Positions 31,795 to 43,812 of a stretch of DNA of 64,000 bases are shown piece by piece. Where the stretch lies: NCBI GenBank assembly GCA_051294375.1, contig CM119263.1:29522186-29586185 (forward strand). The letters are read 5' to 3'. The number at the start of each line of letters is the position of its first letter. Position 1 is the stretch's first letter. The notes under the pieces are model-generated. The model searched no databases. It saw nothing but the letters and a program-made list of their open reading frames with translations, and had not been told where the DNA came from. This DNA is from Paraspadella gotoi. Lineage: Eukaryota; Chaetognatha. Position numbers and translations under genes: made by a program.

Positions 31795-32085
31795 CGCAGT
31801 CTCAAAGAAAGGAACTTAATCAATCCGCGCAAAAAATCTCGAACAAAAGACGCGATTTTGGATCCGAATCACGTGCGCGTACGACGAGCGTGCACTTCCA
31901 GGCGATTCACACGTACGCACGCACGCCAGTCCAGGAGCGGGTTTACGTGCGCATGATCGACCGAAAGACGGTCTGCGTGTAAATTTGGGCCAAACGTAGA
32001 AAAATGATAGCACCGGTTGGAGGCCCCGGTTGCTTGGTTAACCAATAAAAAAATTTTGTAAAATGGGTTAACGGTTAGTAAATTA
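31795..32085. other. Unique DNA leading into duplicated segment
   Basis: 31850-31980 is CpG-rich with alternating purine-pyrimidine words (ACGTGCGCGTACG). From 32018 the block TTGCTTGGTTAACCAATAAA onward recurs at 36140. A gap follows. Confidence 0.5.
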
Positions 32086-32285
32086 NNNNNNNNNNNNNNN
32101 NNNNNNNNNNNNNNNNNNNNNNNNNNNNNNNNNNNNNNNNNNNNNNNNNNNNNNNNNNNNNNNNNNNNNNNNNNNNNNNNNNNNNNNNNNNNNNNNNNNN
32201 NNNNNNNNNNNNNNNNNNNNNNNNNNNNNNNNNNNNNNNNNNNNNNNNNNNNNNNNNNNNNNNNNNNNNNNNNNNNNNNNNNNNN
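32086..32285. other. Assembly gap (exactly 200 N)
   Basis: The round length suggests a default gap size. Confidence 0.98.
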
Positions 32286-33320
32286 ATCTCTCCACCCCGC
32301 AGGAATTTAACACACGAAGGGGAGGACAGTCTTATTACATATTAGTTTTTATTTAACTATTAATTAATGGTAGAGGCAACATAATTTATTTATCGGAGGC
32401 AGGGACCAAGAAGACGGGTTTAATTGTATAATGATAATTGAGGATGAGACCCTGAAGGAAGAGAGAGAGAGAGAGAGAGAGAAGGAGAGAGAGAGAATCG
32501 CTAAACGAAGGTTAAAAATATCGTCTTCGCTCGATCGTTTATAAAAGCGATTTTCTCTTTTCAAAGTCGATCGTCGTTTGACCCTCGATTTGCTCGTTGC
32601 AGACGGCAATGGCAGGTGGACTTGTGCAAGAGGTCAGACCAAGAGGTCGCAATGAGGATCTAAAATTAGCGACGCATCGGATTTGAGTCTTTGAGGTCAA
32701 AAGTCGAAAAAGGTTTTTCGTGGATGAATTTATGACCATTTCTTCTTTAGCTTTTTATTGGGAGAAATTTTCTGGCAATGAGATGGCAAAAGTCGGTGGC
32801 AATTGCCAGTTTATACGGATCTTAAAACGATTGTTAGATAAACGAAAAAATGCACGACGTCTAAAGGATATTTTCGTCAAACATTTATTTCGATTCGAAT
32901 TTCGTTGCGTTTGACTTCATTTGTTTTTGTCCGTCGAATCCTTTTGCTTGAGGCTCCATTTAGGGGACATCGTCGTCGTCGTCATCGTCGTCGTTATGAT
33001 CGTCGTCGTGGTTTTCGTTGTCGCTGGCGTCCGTGTTGCTCTCATCGTCATCATCGTCGTCGTCGTCGCCTTTCTTATGGCTGTTGTTGTCGTCGTCGTC
33101 GTTTTCGCCGTCGTATTGAACGTCGTCGTTGCTTTCGTTATCGCTGGAACTTTCTGTCGTCGTTATCGTCGTCAACATCGTCGTCGTCTTCGTCGTCATC
33201 ATCGTCCTCGCCTTCGTCAAAATTTCATTTTTGTCAATTATCATACGAATCGATTTTTCTCTTTTGTTTATTAAATCGACGGATTTTTTCCGTATTTTTT
33301 TTCCCGACTTCGATATTATC

Positions 33321-33401
<81 letters not shown>

Positions 33402-33805
33402 GTCGTCGTCGTCGTCGTCATCATCATCATCGTCATCGTCATCGTCGTCGTAGTCATCCTCTTCCTCGTCATATCACTCGTCAAGTGTCACCGAAATTTC
33501 CTTTCATGGTAATAAAAGCTTTCTCGTCATCATCATCNNNNNNNNNNTCATCATCATCATCTAACAAATAAACTCCTGATCGTTATTTTCTTCATAGTCG
33601 TCGTCGTCGTCGTCGTCGTCGTTGTTCTCTCTCCCCCACTCCCCCCCTCTCTCGGCTGAGAAATAAAACGGTTGAAGCCTTTTTTTCCAAAACATTTGAG
33701 GATGATATTTTTTTCTCGCTCGTTGACTTTTAATGGGCGAATTGGTAAACAAGGAAATGGGGCGAAAGTTTATAAAAAATAAACAGAAAATAAACAAGGA
33801 GACGA

Positions 33806-33848
<43 letters not shown>

Positions 33849-33989
33849 TCATCATAATAAGAAAGTCGAGGAAGACGACAAGTGACGTGAACGACAACGA
33901 CAACGACAACGACAACGATTAATGTGATTCTGTTTCGGGTTTTAGTTTGTGAATTTAAATTGAGCTCGAAATTACTCTAATACATACAC
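32286..33989 (+). repeat. Clean copy (A) of a duplicated 2-kb segment
   Basis: Anchors are TCGTGGATGAATTTATGACC (32718), AATCCTTTTGCTTGAGG (32936), GTCAAAATTTCATTTTTGTC (33217), (CAT)n at 33322-33399 and CATTTGAGGATGATATTTTT (33692). They recur in order at 37968-39290. The segment holds (CGT)n (32969-33215), (CAT)n, (TCG)n and (GAC)n (33809-33847) tracts, plus a 10-N gap at 33538-33547. Apparent 100-180 codon frames are made of these triplets; no gene is supported. Confidence 0.85.
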
Positions 33990-34503
33990 TAAGGCGTAGT
34001 AAAATTTCTAAATTTAACTTTAATTAAAATTCTAAAAGTGAGGAACGAACAACATTATACTAATGAACATTTATGTAATAAAAAAATTTATAATAAATTT
34101 TACAATTTACGCAGTAGGCCATATTTATACTAGTACTAAACCAATAAATGTTAAAATTTCAAAACAGTTTTTTCTAAGATTTTTTTGCAGATTTGGATTC
34201 GTCATAAAAAGTTGATAAAAAGAAATATAACTCTTTTTGAAAAATTCCTTCATTAAGTGGGTCAAAAAATTAGAAAAAGCTATATTTTAAGCTGAAAATT
34301 AACTTTTTATATATTAAATATAGTTTTTTTTAATTTTTATAATAATAAATAAATTTTATAAGGATAGTACTATATATAAATATAGCCTACTGCGAAAATT
34401 AAAAAACATAAAATAAATTTTTTTTACAAATTAAAGTTCACTGATGGTATGTTGTTCATAATTGACTTTTAGAATTTTCGTATGTAACTTTCACTACGCC
34501 TTA
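33990..34503. mobile_element. hAT-like fold-back MITE with 8-bp TSD
   Basis: A 514-bp AT-rich element has terminal inverted repeats starting TAAGGCGTAGT on both ends. The arms match discontinuously over about 150 bases (AAATTCTAAAAGT, GAACAACAT, CAGTAGGC and ATATTTATA on both arms). It is flanked by a perfect 8-bp direct repeat, ACATACAC (33982-33989 and 34504-34511). An 8-bp duplication is typical of hAT transposons. It has no coding capacity. The second copy of the locus at 39620 has one CATACAC and no element. Confidence 0.85.
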
Positions 34504-34530
34504 ACATACACTACGGTTTTTATTATTTAA

Positions 34531-35393
34531 GGGGACCAAGTGAACAGGGGGGGTAAAAAGCTGAAAACATAACATTTGACCCTTTAATTTAAGTTGGTTC
34601 TGACCATATAATTTTTTCTTTTTTAATCATTTGGGAAAGTAGTTAAAAAATTCGATAAAATCAGCGAGCTTAATTTTCTTTAAAAAATCGGTAAGAAGAA
34701 AATTTTTTTTTTCCAAAAAAGGGTAAGATCTAAATTTAAAAAGATTTTCAGCTTTTATCACAAAAATTTATAAGAAAAAAAACTAGGAATGAATCAAAAT
34801 TTAAAGTATCGACTGATTTTATTTAAACTTTCTTTTCAAATGATTCTGTTAATTGGATGAAAATAAAACTCTTTAAGGTAATATAAATATAAAAAGAAGA
34901 GAAAGATTCTTTATTTTTGCTAAATTTTTAATTATTATAATTAGGAATCAATATAGTTTAATAATACATTTAAGGGATGAATATGAATATTAATTAATAA
35001 TTATTACAGTTTTGTTTCTGTAAGAATAGAATTTAGGTTTGATTTGTCTGCTTTTAAGTAAATATAAAAATAAAAAATATTAGTCTTGTAAAGCCTTTGT
35101 TCAATGAGGCTTAAACCTAAAACTGTAGCCTTGTACAGTAAAAAATAAAAAAATTGGAATTTAGTAAAAAATACTTTCTAATGCAAAAATAAAATAATGG
35201 ATTATATAAATATTTAGGTAGGGTAAACTAAATGTTTTTTTCATAATTATTAAATTTTTGTTTCCGCTACAATAAGAGATAGGAATTTTTTTGCCACTTT
35301 CCCGTACAAAGAAAAATTAATGACTATCACCATTCAAATTCCTTTGATGATAGACCCTTAAGCTTATGATATCATTTTTATCACTGGGTCCCC
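34531..35393. mobile_element. TTAA-flanked non-autonomous transposon (piggyBac-type target)
   Basis: An 863-bp AT-rich element has 13-bp inverted ends, GGGGACCAAGTGA on the left and GGGGACCCAGTGA (reverse complement) on the right, with one mismatch. TTAA directly flanks both ends (34527-34530 and 35394-35397), the target-site duplication used by piggyBac-class elements. No ORF of note is inside. The empty site, with a single TTAA between the same flanks, is at 39641-39644. Confidence 0.75.
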
Positions 35394-35415
35394 TTAAGAA
35401 AACTATAAATTACAG

Positions 35416-35440
35416 NNNNNNNNNNNNNNNNNNNNNNNNN
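35416..35440. other. Assembly gap (25 N)
   Basis: It separates clean copy A from noisy sequence to its right. Confidence 0.98.
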
Positions 35441-36125
35441 TCGTCTGGGGTCACTGTGACCGACCGTAGTCCAAAGCACGAGCGCAAGGGACCGAGCTCG
35501 TGGGAAGAAATCAGAGCACATTAGGTTTTTTGCTTGCAATATTTGAACGGAGGGGGTAGATCGAGTTGAAAAGAGGTTATGAGAAACGACGAAAAGATTT
35601 CAATATTTAGTTATGTCCTAAATTTTTTTTCGTTGAGCGGCGACGAGGGAGTTTTTATTTTATAATATTAATTTATTATAGTACTTCTGCGAAAGCAGAA
35701 CTACGTTTAAGTGACCGCACCTCGCCCCTGATTGATTGTCCAAAAAACGTTGGGAGTTTCTGAAATTTTTATTAAAGAAAGTGGCGGGCGGTACGCCGTT
35801 GAAACGGAAGGGCAAACTTGTAAGTTAGTTTGTCTATTTCTGTTTCCGCACGGCCGATTCCCGTCTTTTACAGTTTTAACGTTTCCTAATGCACGTCACT
35901 GTTCTCATGTGTGAAATGTCAACGGGTTCTCTATTCGTTGGGGCGGGGCAGCATTTAAAGAGTGCGAAATATTTGGGAACGGGACCGCTGAAAAGGAACG
36001 TCAATTGGTTCTGCTGTGCTCACAGACGTTTAACGGTAGCTGGTGGACCATATCTTGTTAGCACAATTAAGAATCTCGTCGATGGAGGGACGCTAGCGGC
36101 GAGTCGAATCGAGGCTGTGGAGGGA
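35441..36125. other. Unique DNA, nothing recognised
   Basis: A 93-codon frame at 35889-36170 runs into the duplicated block and has no recognisable domain. Confidence 0.45.
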
Positions 36126-39100
36126 GCACTGCCACCCGGTGCTTGGTTACCAATAAAAAAAATTTTGTAAAATGGGTTAACGTTAGTACACTTAATAGTT
36201 AATACGATTGGTATCAGGTTTAAGGGTCAAATTATAAATATTTACGGGGTTAAGGTACGATAATTATTGTTAAATGATTAAGTGGTGCGCTGAACGATCA
36301 TTCGTAGCGTCCACGGGATTTGACGGTTTCTCGAGATGAGGAGTGTCTGGACATTCTGAAATACGTTTATTTTAATCACCTCTCGTCTCTCTCTCGCACA
36401 TCATGATTACGTGCGTGTCAGATCTGACATCTCACGGTAACGATGACACGAATAAACAAAGGTTCTCTTACACTGCATCCTCACAAGGTTGCATGACAAT
36501 CATTAATGGTTTCAATAAATTAATTTGAGAAGAGTTTTCCTTCTCTCTCTCTTCTCTTCTTCTGAGTTCTTTCGGGTGTTTCAAGGTTGAAATGCCCTCG
36601 AGCTTCTTTAGCCATTTCTTGGACCATCCAATCTATACTTCCGCTCGGTTCTTCCTGCTCGGTCATTGGTCATTACCTACAGGTTGAAGTAAGTCTGTGA
36701 TTGGCATTCTGGATGATATCGTGAAGGGAAGAGACCGAGCCAATCAACGATCACTGTGCAGGTGGAGAGGCACCGTATGTTATAGGTTCCATTCCGTTGA
36801 TGATACTGATATAATGTAATCACTCTGGGTGTGAATCCTTATTCTCTTCGGTCGCGTATGTAATCGAAAAGCTCATGAAATGTCTCTCAGTCAGAATAAT
36901 TTCTTTTTAACTACATTGACTCATTGCGTAATCTATCAAATATCAATGATATCATTACTCCTTAATATCAATGATCCCAATTTATATCACAACACACTCT
37001 ACAACTATACCAATCCTCTTTCCCCATATACGCTGCTTTCCCGATCTTCCCTCGTAGCGATCCTCACACAGTGTGCTTTCCAATTCCTCCTCTCAACAAC
37101 GTAAAGATCTCTCGCTATTCCAAGGTCTGCCATTCTCCGAAATATCTTCATTTACCCCAGCCCACTTAAGACCTCAACGGACGTATAACACACGTGGTAT
37201 GCTGGGCGCCCGTGAATACGTAGGGAGATGGCCTCTACCTCGAGTCGAACGTTAATAGTTAACTAAACTGAATATGTCCACTCTCCAAGGTATATGTCGT
37301 GCGCATATGTGTGTTGAAAATATTGTTCCGGGCGAGAGCAGTCTTTTGACGTAGTTTTGTCCGGATTCCTTGTCGTCGCAAGCCGTCGCTTACAAACAGC
37401 CGAGGGCCGTTACGAGGACCAAAGAAGTGTTTGTATCTGTCGACGGGCAGCCGGGCGCCGTGAGCCTTTGATCTGTCAGAGCGGAGATTATTTTAAAAGC
37501 CCGCGGATTTGATGGGAATATCTCACACCGAGTGGTATCCGTTGTTGTCCAATCGAGGAAAAGACTCATTCGGCAATCGTCGGTTTGACCCCTCCGCACC
37601 GTTTCGCGGACAACGAGAAAAGGAAATTCCTAAGGGAAGACGACAGTCGATTCTGAAGTGGCTCGTGGATGCTATCAGGGCAGACGATTTTTAGAAGGAG
37701 ACTGTAAGGAGAAGAAACAGTCAATCTGGTTTTATATCGGTGTTGATTTGCCATTTGATTTGCAGGCCAAGAGTATAGGTATGATTTTTCGAAAAGTACA
37801 TCTCACTCTTGATAAATGAGGTTCGCAGGAGCATGTATTCATTAGACATTTAATTATAGATTTTTGGGACGCGATGAAACGTATATCAAGCTCCTGTAGT
37901 CTTTTAACATATCTGAACACGTCAAAACTATCGAAGTAGGTCGAAAAAAGGTTTTAATAACACCTCGTGGATGAATTTTATGACCATTTCCTTCTTTACG
38001 ACGACCTACTTTTTGTATTCCATTTTATTTCTGAAGGTTGAAGACAGCCAAAAAATTAATCGTCTGCGGGTCCAGAGCAAGGCAAAGACTGTTTTCCTCC
38101 GAACGGTATTGTCGAGTGTCCATAGAGCACACAAAAGTCGGTAGGAATTGCCAGTCTTATACAACCGCGACCTCTTTCAGTAAACCACCGAAGCAATTGT
38201 ACCTAGATAAACGAACAAAATGCACACACGACGTCTATAAGGCCACTTCACAAAAGAACTTCTGTTTACGTCGGGACAAACATTATCCGTTTCGATCCGA
38301 AAGTTTCGTTGCGGGTCCGCGACCTTAATGAGCTCTTCATTTTAGTGCTGTTCGGTTCGAGTGTCGAACACCGTTTTGGAGAGGCGAATCCTTTTGCTTG
38401 AGGACTCACCCGCACCTTCCTCGGGGGACAGTCGTCGTCGAGTATGTCAATGTCGTCGCTTACGTGAAATCGCTGCGTCGGGGTTAGTGACGCGTTGTAG
38501 TCTTAGTGACGTCGCGCGGCTGTATGCGTCCGCACATCCCGTCCGATCCAAGTGAGGCACGGAGCGGTACGGTGTCGCGCAGCCTGGAGATCGTGTTATT
38601 GGCGGCTGGAGTTGTCGTCGTGACGGTACACGTGTCTATATCGCACGTCGTATTGAACGTCGTCGTTGCTTATCGTTATCGCGTGATGGAACTTGCTGTC
38701 TAGTCGTTTGATCGTCGTCAACATCGCGTGTCTTCGTCGTCATCACGTCCTCGCCTTCGTCAAAATTTCATTTTTGTCAATTATCATACGAACTGCGATA
38801 TTTTCTCATTTTGTTTATAATCGACGGATTTTTTTCCGTATTTTTTTCCCGACTTCGATATTATCTTCATCATCATCATCATCACATCATCATCATCATC
38901 ATCATCTATCATCATCATCATCATCATCATCGTCGATCGTCGTCGTCGTCGTCTCAATCATATGTCATCGTCATCGTCGTCGTAGCCATCCTCTTCCTCG
39001 TCGTATATATCACTCGTCAAGTGTCACCGAATATTTCCTTTCATGGTAAATAAAGCTTGCTCGTCATGCTACCATCAATCATCATCATCATACATCATCA

Positions 39101-39660
39101 TCATCAATACATCATCTAAAAATAACATCCTGATCGTTATTTTCTTAATAGTCGTCGTGTCGTCCGTCGTCGTCTCGTTGTTTCTCTCTACTCCCCCCTC
39201 GCCCCCTGTCTCGGTTGGAGAAATATAAATATCGGTTTGAAGCCTTTTTTTCAAAAACATTTGAGGATGATATTTTTTTCTTCTCGCTCGTTGACTTTTA
39301 ATTGGGCGAATTGGTAAACAAGGAAATGGGGCTGCGAAAGTTTATAAAAAATAAACAGAAAATAAACAAGGAGACGAACGACGAACGACGAAGCGACGAC
39401 GACGACGACGACGTAGATCATCATTAATAAGAAGAGACGAGGAAGACAGAGCAAGTGACGTGAACGACAACGACAACAGACAATTCTTAGTAGAACAACG
39501 AACAACGACTTCAGAGATGTGATGTATCTGGTTTTCTTCGGTTTTAGCTCTGTTTAGTGAAATACTAAACATAAGAGCTCTGAAAATGAGACATTAGCAT
39601 AAGAATCCCGGATGAGTGTCCATACACTAAACGGTTTTTGTTAATCAGTTATAGAAACTA
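36126..39660 (+). repeat. Noisy copy (B) of the 32.0-35.4 kb locus, lacking both transposons
   Basis: The block repeats copy A from GCTTGGTTACCAATAAAAAA (36142) through CGTGGATGAATTTTATGACC (37968) to GGTTTTAGCTCTG (39540). Single-base indels are everywhere, and between 36200 and 37930 the match is patchy. At its end, CATACACTAAACGGTTTTTG then TTAA then TATAGAAACTA joins the two outer flanks of copy A directly. Confidence 0.8.
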
Positions 39661-40320
39661 CATATAAATAATCAGAAATATGAATAGGTGTGATATTTTA
39701 GAAGGGTATATTATTATGTTATATATAGTCTGGGGAGTAGTCCAATATGCTTGTTCAATTATATATAAGTAAAAATTTATCAGGAATCCTAATGAATAAA
39801 CGTTATCGGATGGTAAATTATAAATATCGGTCTATCTGTTCTGCATATGCCATTAGATCCAGAAGTCCACTAGAGGGCTTCGTGACTGCAACCATTGGAC
39901 GATAAAATTTCCGAGAGGTAGGTCTGCGAGAAGACGTTCGATCAGAAGTGTATTGATGGAACTCAGACTCTCCAGAGGAGCGTCTTTGCGCAGAAATATA
40001 CTATCCGCACCTATTGTTGATTACTCTGATTTTCCATCTGCTTAGTTTGTTGTCTTTCTAATCCGTTATTCTTACACTCGGTCGGTTGAGGGGTCGACGG
40101 CCGTGGATAAGAGAAACTCGAGAGCTTTCCCGGTCTCTTTTCAATAATGTTAACTTTGAGAAACTTTAACTTTTAGATCAATCCTTAATTAACTTATTTA
40201 TTCAACCTTAATAATAAATAGCAGGATCTTGAATGATCATATTGTAATATTATGGTACCATTATCATGTCATTTATCTGCATGCGATAACTCTCCTTTAA
40301 ACTAACCCTTCCCACTCACC
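39661..40320. other. AT-rich DNA, nothing recognised
   Basis: Probably the continuation of the noisy copy; no exon seen. Confidence 0.5.
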
Positions 40321-40710
40321 GAGACCCAGTCGCCTCACCGGCGGCGATTGATCCGCGTGACTCAAATTCATTCAGTAATTTTTCTTCGATTTCTGGTCCA
40401 ACCTTTTTATTTTCTCTCTTCAGCTCGTACTCAACATATACGGTTCCTCGGCGTCGTCTCGAGCGATCGGGTGCTCGCCTCGATGCGCGTGAGCGCGGGT
40501 CGATCTCTCGGACTCGTTATCATCTCTCTCGGACGCGCGACTGAACGTCTCTCGCCCTTCGAAGCAAGGCGGATTGCGCCTCGCTTGTTCCGGGCAACCG
40601 TAAGCGGGCGTGCGTTACGGATTCTCGAAAGACTCTCTCCTGGCCGGCGGTTCCAAAAGCGCCACACGAGATTTGACTGGATCGAGGGAAGACGTTCCAT
40701 CTGGTGAAAA
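40321..40710. other. GC- and CpG-rich patch
   Basis: About 390 bases with many CG dinucleotides. Frames of 119 (plus) and 89 (minus) codons overlap, with no domain or splice sites. It could be an unmethylated promoter-like island or decayed repeat; no gene can be assigned. Confidence 0.35.
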
Positions 40711-42095
40711 TTACGAGACGGGAAATATCTACGAATGAATCGTTCCAGATTTGTTTAAACTCGCGCTAAACCTGTGGTGGCCAAAAAACGGGCAGAAAAG
40801 CCCTCCGCGGAATCCCAAGAACAAATAGCCAACGTCCATTAAAAGTAAGCGCACTTCTCGATGCGGTGGAATCGTCGTCAGAAGATTTTATTATCAGATC
40901 GGACTCTTGACTCAACGTCCTTCTCCTCAATTTGGCGCCAGCATTAATTGCGCCTCGATTTTTGCCCCCCCCGCTCAACCACACGGTGACGCAACATCGG
41001 AAGGAATTTGACTAAAAAACAGAGAAGAAGATGATACTGAAATGACTGGAATGAACTGGATTATTCTTTCCTTCCTTTCCTCTCTTCACCCTCAATGAAG
41101 GGGATGACGACTCAGAGAGAAGGAGACTCTTGCAGGAGTACGCACATTTCTTTCCCAGGTACAAATCTCTTTAAAGCTTTTGTCGCCACAGAAGAGAAAA
41201 AAGTGAAAGGCGTCGGGCGGCGTCGGTCCAAGATCTCTCTCGGTCTCCTCTCTCTCTCTTCTCAGTTTCCGCCCTCGCGTTAAGTTTTTTCTTTTTTCTG
41301 TCTGTATGAGGTTCAGTGTGAATAGAGTGCAGACTCATACGCTTAAAATGGAGCTAAGAGTCGCAATTTCGAGTAGGGCTTCCCTATTTGTGGGATGCAG
41401 GAATTTCTCTCTCTCGGCACACAAAAGACAACACTTTTTTCCCACCTCCCAGTATTGTTCTTGACTCGGAGACAGGACGCGAGAGGGAGTGGGAAGAAGG
41501 AGGGAGTAGAGATGAGAGTCAGAAGGGTAGGGATGTCTTAGCATTTGAGAAGAGATTAAGAGACGGAGAGAAGAGAGAGAAGTGACTGATGAGAGAGAAC
41601 CTTGTATATGAAAGTCAGGAGAGAGATTTGAGAGGAGAGGAGAGAGAAAGAGGGAAGAAAGGAAAGTAGAGGAAGTGAATATCGCAGGACGAGAAAGAAT
41701 GTACTAGGAGAACGAACGAGGAGATGAGCAACGTTCGAGATTGAGAAGAGAGATGAGGAGAGAAACGAGGAGAGAGAAACCAGAAGGTATGTTGGGTTAA
41801 GAGAGGAAATTAAGATGTATAGAATAAAAAAAAAAAAACAACTTTACGAAATGAGAAAATACTAACTTGAGCTGTCTTAGAGTTTTTTAATTTGTATAAA
41901 CAAATATTCCACATATTGTGTTAAAACTTTCTTTTTTCACGTTGTGTTATTTAGGGTTAATTGAAAATGACAAAGACCAAAAGTCCTGATGTAGTATAAA
42001 AAGGAAATTAGACAAGCCAAAAAAATTTATGACACCTTTGTTTGAATAATAGACGGTAGGAGGTCAGAGGGAAGGGCTCTTCTGCTATTTAGTAG
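40711..42095. other. Unique DNA with a GA-rich part
   Basis: Purine-rich at about 41475-41800; AT-rich after that. No exon supported. Confidence 0.5.
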
Positions 42096-42099
42096 ATGG

Positions 42100-42152
42100 A
42101 CAGAGAGAGAGAGAGAGAGAGAAGAGAAGGACAGAGAGAAAGCTATAGTTGT

Positions 42153-42205
<53 letters not shown>
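42100..42205. repeat. (GA)n microsatellite
   Basis: GA tracts interrupted near 42122-42155. GA- and GTGAGG-rich DNA continues to about 42540. Confidence 0.95.
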
Positions 42206-42206
<1 letters not shown>

Positions 42207-42624
42207 AAAAGATATAAAAGGAGGAAAGGTCAATTTAGATTGGTAGAATGAGAAAAGAGAATAAAGAAAAGAGATGGAAGTGAGTGAAGTAAAGATTAAG
42301 GAAGACGAGAGACAATAGAGACAGAAGACAGATAGAGAGAGAGAAGAGCCGTTGAGGGGGCGAGGATTCTAGTTTCGGGTCAAACGCTTGTCGTTTCAAC
42401 GAAAAGGTGAGGCTCAGTTTTGTATGAGGGTGAGGCGGGTGAGAAAGAGAAGAGGTGAGGTGAGGTGAAGTGAAGTTGAAGTGATAAGCGAAGCGTTGAG
42501 GTGAGCTTCGTTTTGGGTGAGGGAAACGAGTTGGTAAGTGTGTAGTTACGCTGCCAATTAGGGCATTGCAAAAAAAGTTTCACAGCGCTAATAGGAATGA
42601 CATGGGTATACCATCAGCTTATGA

Positions 42625-42705
42625 CCATTAGGTACCGGAATCGATCCCCAATGGTACTTACCCCGCGGGAAACGTGAGGACGACGGCCCTAAGCCTCCTT
42701 GGGGG
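42625..42705 (-). repeat. tRNA-like relic (probable SINE)
   Basis: The minus strand carries GGATCGATTCC, one base from the polymerase III B box GGTTCGANTCC. A degenerate A-box-like TAGGGCCGTCG lies 47 bases upstream, the tRNA spacing. Next to it, CCTGG and CCAGG (42723-42740) could pair as a small hairpin. Confidence 0.4.
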
Positions 42706-42907
42706 CCTGGAAAACCCTGAAGCCTGGTTCCAAACCCAGGACCCGTTTCATGGCCTCACTTAGCGCCTTTCTGAAGCACTTCTGAAAATGAATAAATGAT
42801 TTTGTTTCGATTGACAAGTTATTAATGTTATCATTTGTTCATAGGGAAATATTATCGTTTTTCCATTAAACTTTGGCTTAACACATCCTGTTGCTGTTTT
42901 TTAAAAT

Positions 42908-42913
42908 TTTATT
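42908..42913 (-). promoter_or_regulatory. Candidate polyadenylation signal AATAAA
   Basis: It lies 44 bases downstream of the stop of the minus-strand frame at 42957-43145. Confidence 0.35.
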
Positions 42914-42956
42914 TCTGCAGGACCGTAAATAAAATTGTTTTGTTTCAACTTCTCAT

Positions 42957-43145
42957 CTATTTTTTCTTTTCAAATACGCCAACGACTTTCAATCGCTCAT
43001 CTCCTGCGCCACTGATGACGGCAGATGGATCGGGGTCACCAGAAGCGAATCCAATCCTTGACTCAACGATGTGTTCAAACGAGATCAGGATTATTTCCAT
43101 TTCTTTTACTTGGGCGACCGTGAAACTATTTACCGACGAAATTTG
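42957..43145 (-). CDS. Possible 3'-terminal exon, unrecognised
   Basis: The minus-strand frame reads ISSVNSFTVAQVKEMEIILI near its start, then HIVESRIGFASGDPDPSAV, and ends ERLKVVGVFEKKK and a TAG at 42957-42959. A pyrimidine-rich stretch with ACAAAAG lies just before it and could be an acceptor near 43146. AATAAA follows the stop by 44 bases. The residues are diverse and the DNA is not repetitive, unlike most frames in this window. I do not recognise the protein. The opposite strand is also open, so coding is only probable. Any upstream exons would lie in the 43369-43812 gap or beyond. Confidence 0.35.
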   Translation of the reverse strand, partial: QISSVNSFTVAQVKEMEIILISFEHIVESRIGFASGDPDPSAVISGAGDERLKVVGVFEKKK

Positions 43146-43368
43146 TCTTTTGTAGTGAGTTAAAGTTTTCAGTTTTCTTGGAATGAGAGACAGAGACAGA
43201 GAGATATACAGAGTGAGGGAAAAAGAGAGAGAGAGACAGAGAGAAAAAGAAAGAGACAGAATCAATTTGCTATTTCGCTTCTTCAAATACGAAAAAAATT
43301 GTCGAGAAATAAATAAAAGGGCGACTTACTTTGCGTCTTAATGCCATTTCTCCTCCTCTTCAATTTTT
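43146..43368. other. GA-rich patch then unique DNA
   Basis: AGAGACAGAGA-like words at 43186-43262. Confidence 0.6.
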
Positions 43369-43812
43369 NNNNNNNNNNNNNNNNNNNNNNNNNNNNNNNN
43401 NNNNNNNNNNNNNNNNNNNNNNNNNNNNNNNNNNNNNNNNNNNNNNNNNNNNNNNNNNNNNNNNNNNNNNNNNNNNNNNNNNNNNNNNNNNNNNNNNNNN
43501 NNNNNNNNNNNNNNNNNNNNNNNNNNNNNNNNNNNNNNNNNNNNNNNNNNNNNNNNNNNNNNNNNNNNNNNNNNNNNNNNNNNNNNNNNNNNNNNNNNNN
43601 NNNNNNNNNNNNNNNNNNNNNNNNNNNNNNNNNNNNNNNNNNNNNNNNNNNNNNNNNNNNNNNNNNNNNNNNNNNNNNNNNNNNNNNNNNNNNNNNNNNN
43701 NNNNNNNNNNNNNNNNNNNNNNNNNNNNNNNNNNNNNNNNNNNNNNNNNNNNNNNNNNNNNNNNNNNNNNNNNNNNNNNNNNNNNNNNNNNNNNNNNNNN
43801 NNNNNNNNNNNN
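43369..43812. other. Assembly gap (444 N)
   Basis: Unknown sequence. Confidence 0.98.

Noticed and set aside
32905-33484. Frames of 117-182 codons made of Arg, Val, Ser, Ile or Met runs
   Set aside because: (CGT)n, (CAT)n and (TCG)n tracts give these runs in all six frames; the duplicate copy at 38.7-39.0 kb does not preserve any of them.
35889-36170. 93-codon frame that looks moderately protein-like
   Set aside because: It ends inside the duplicated non-coding block shared with 32.02 kb and has no splice or domain support.
40348-40707. 119-codon frame in a CpG-rich patch
   Set aside because: An overlapping 89-codon minus-strand frame is equally open, neither has a domain, and GC-rich DNA lowers stop frequency. 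Kept only as a CpG-rich patch.
42640-42680. GGTACTTACCCCGC resembling the 5' end of U1 snRNA
   Set aside because: Only the ACTTACC word fits; no U1 stem-loops or Sm site follow. The tRNA-like reading on the other strand fits better.
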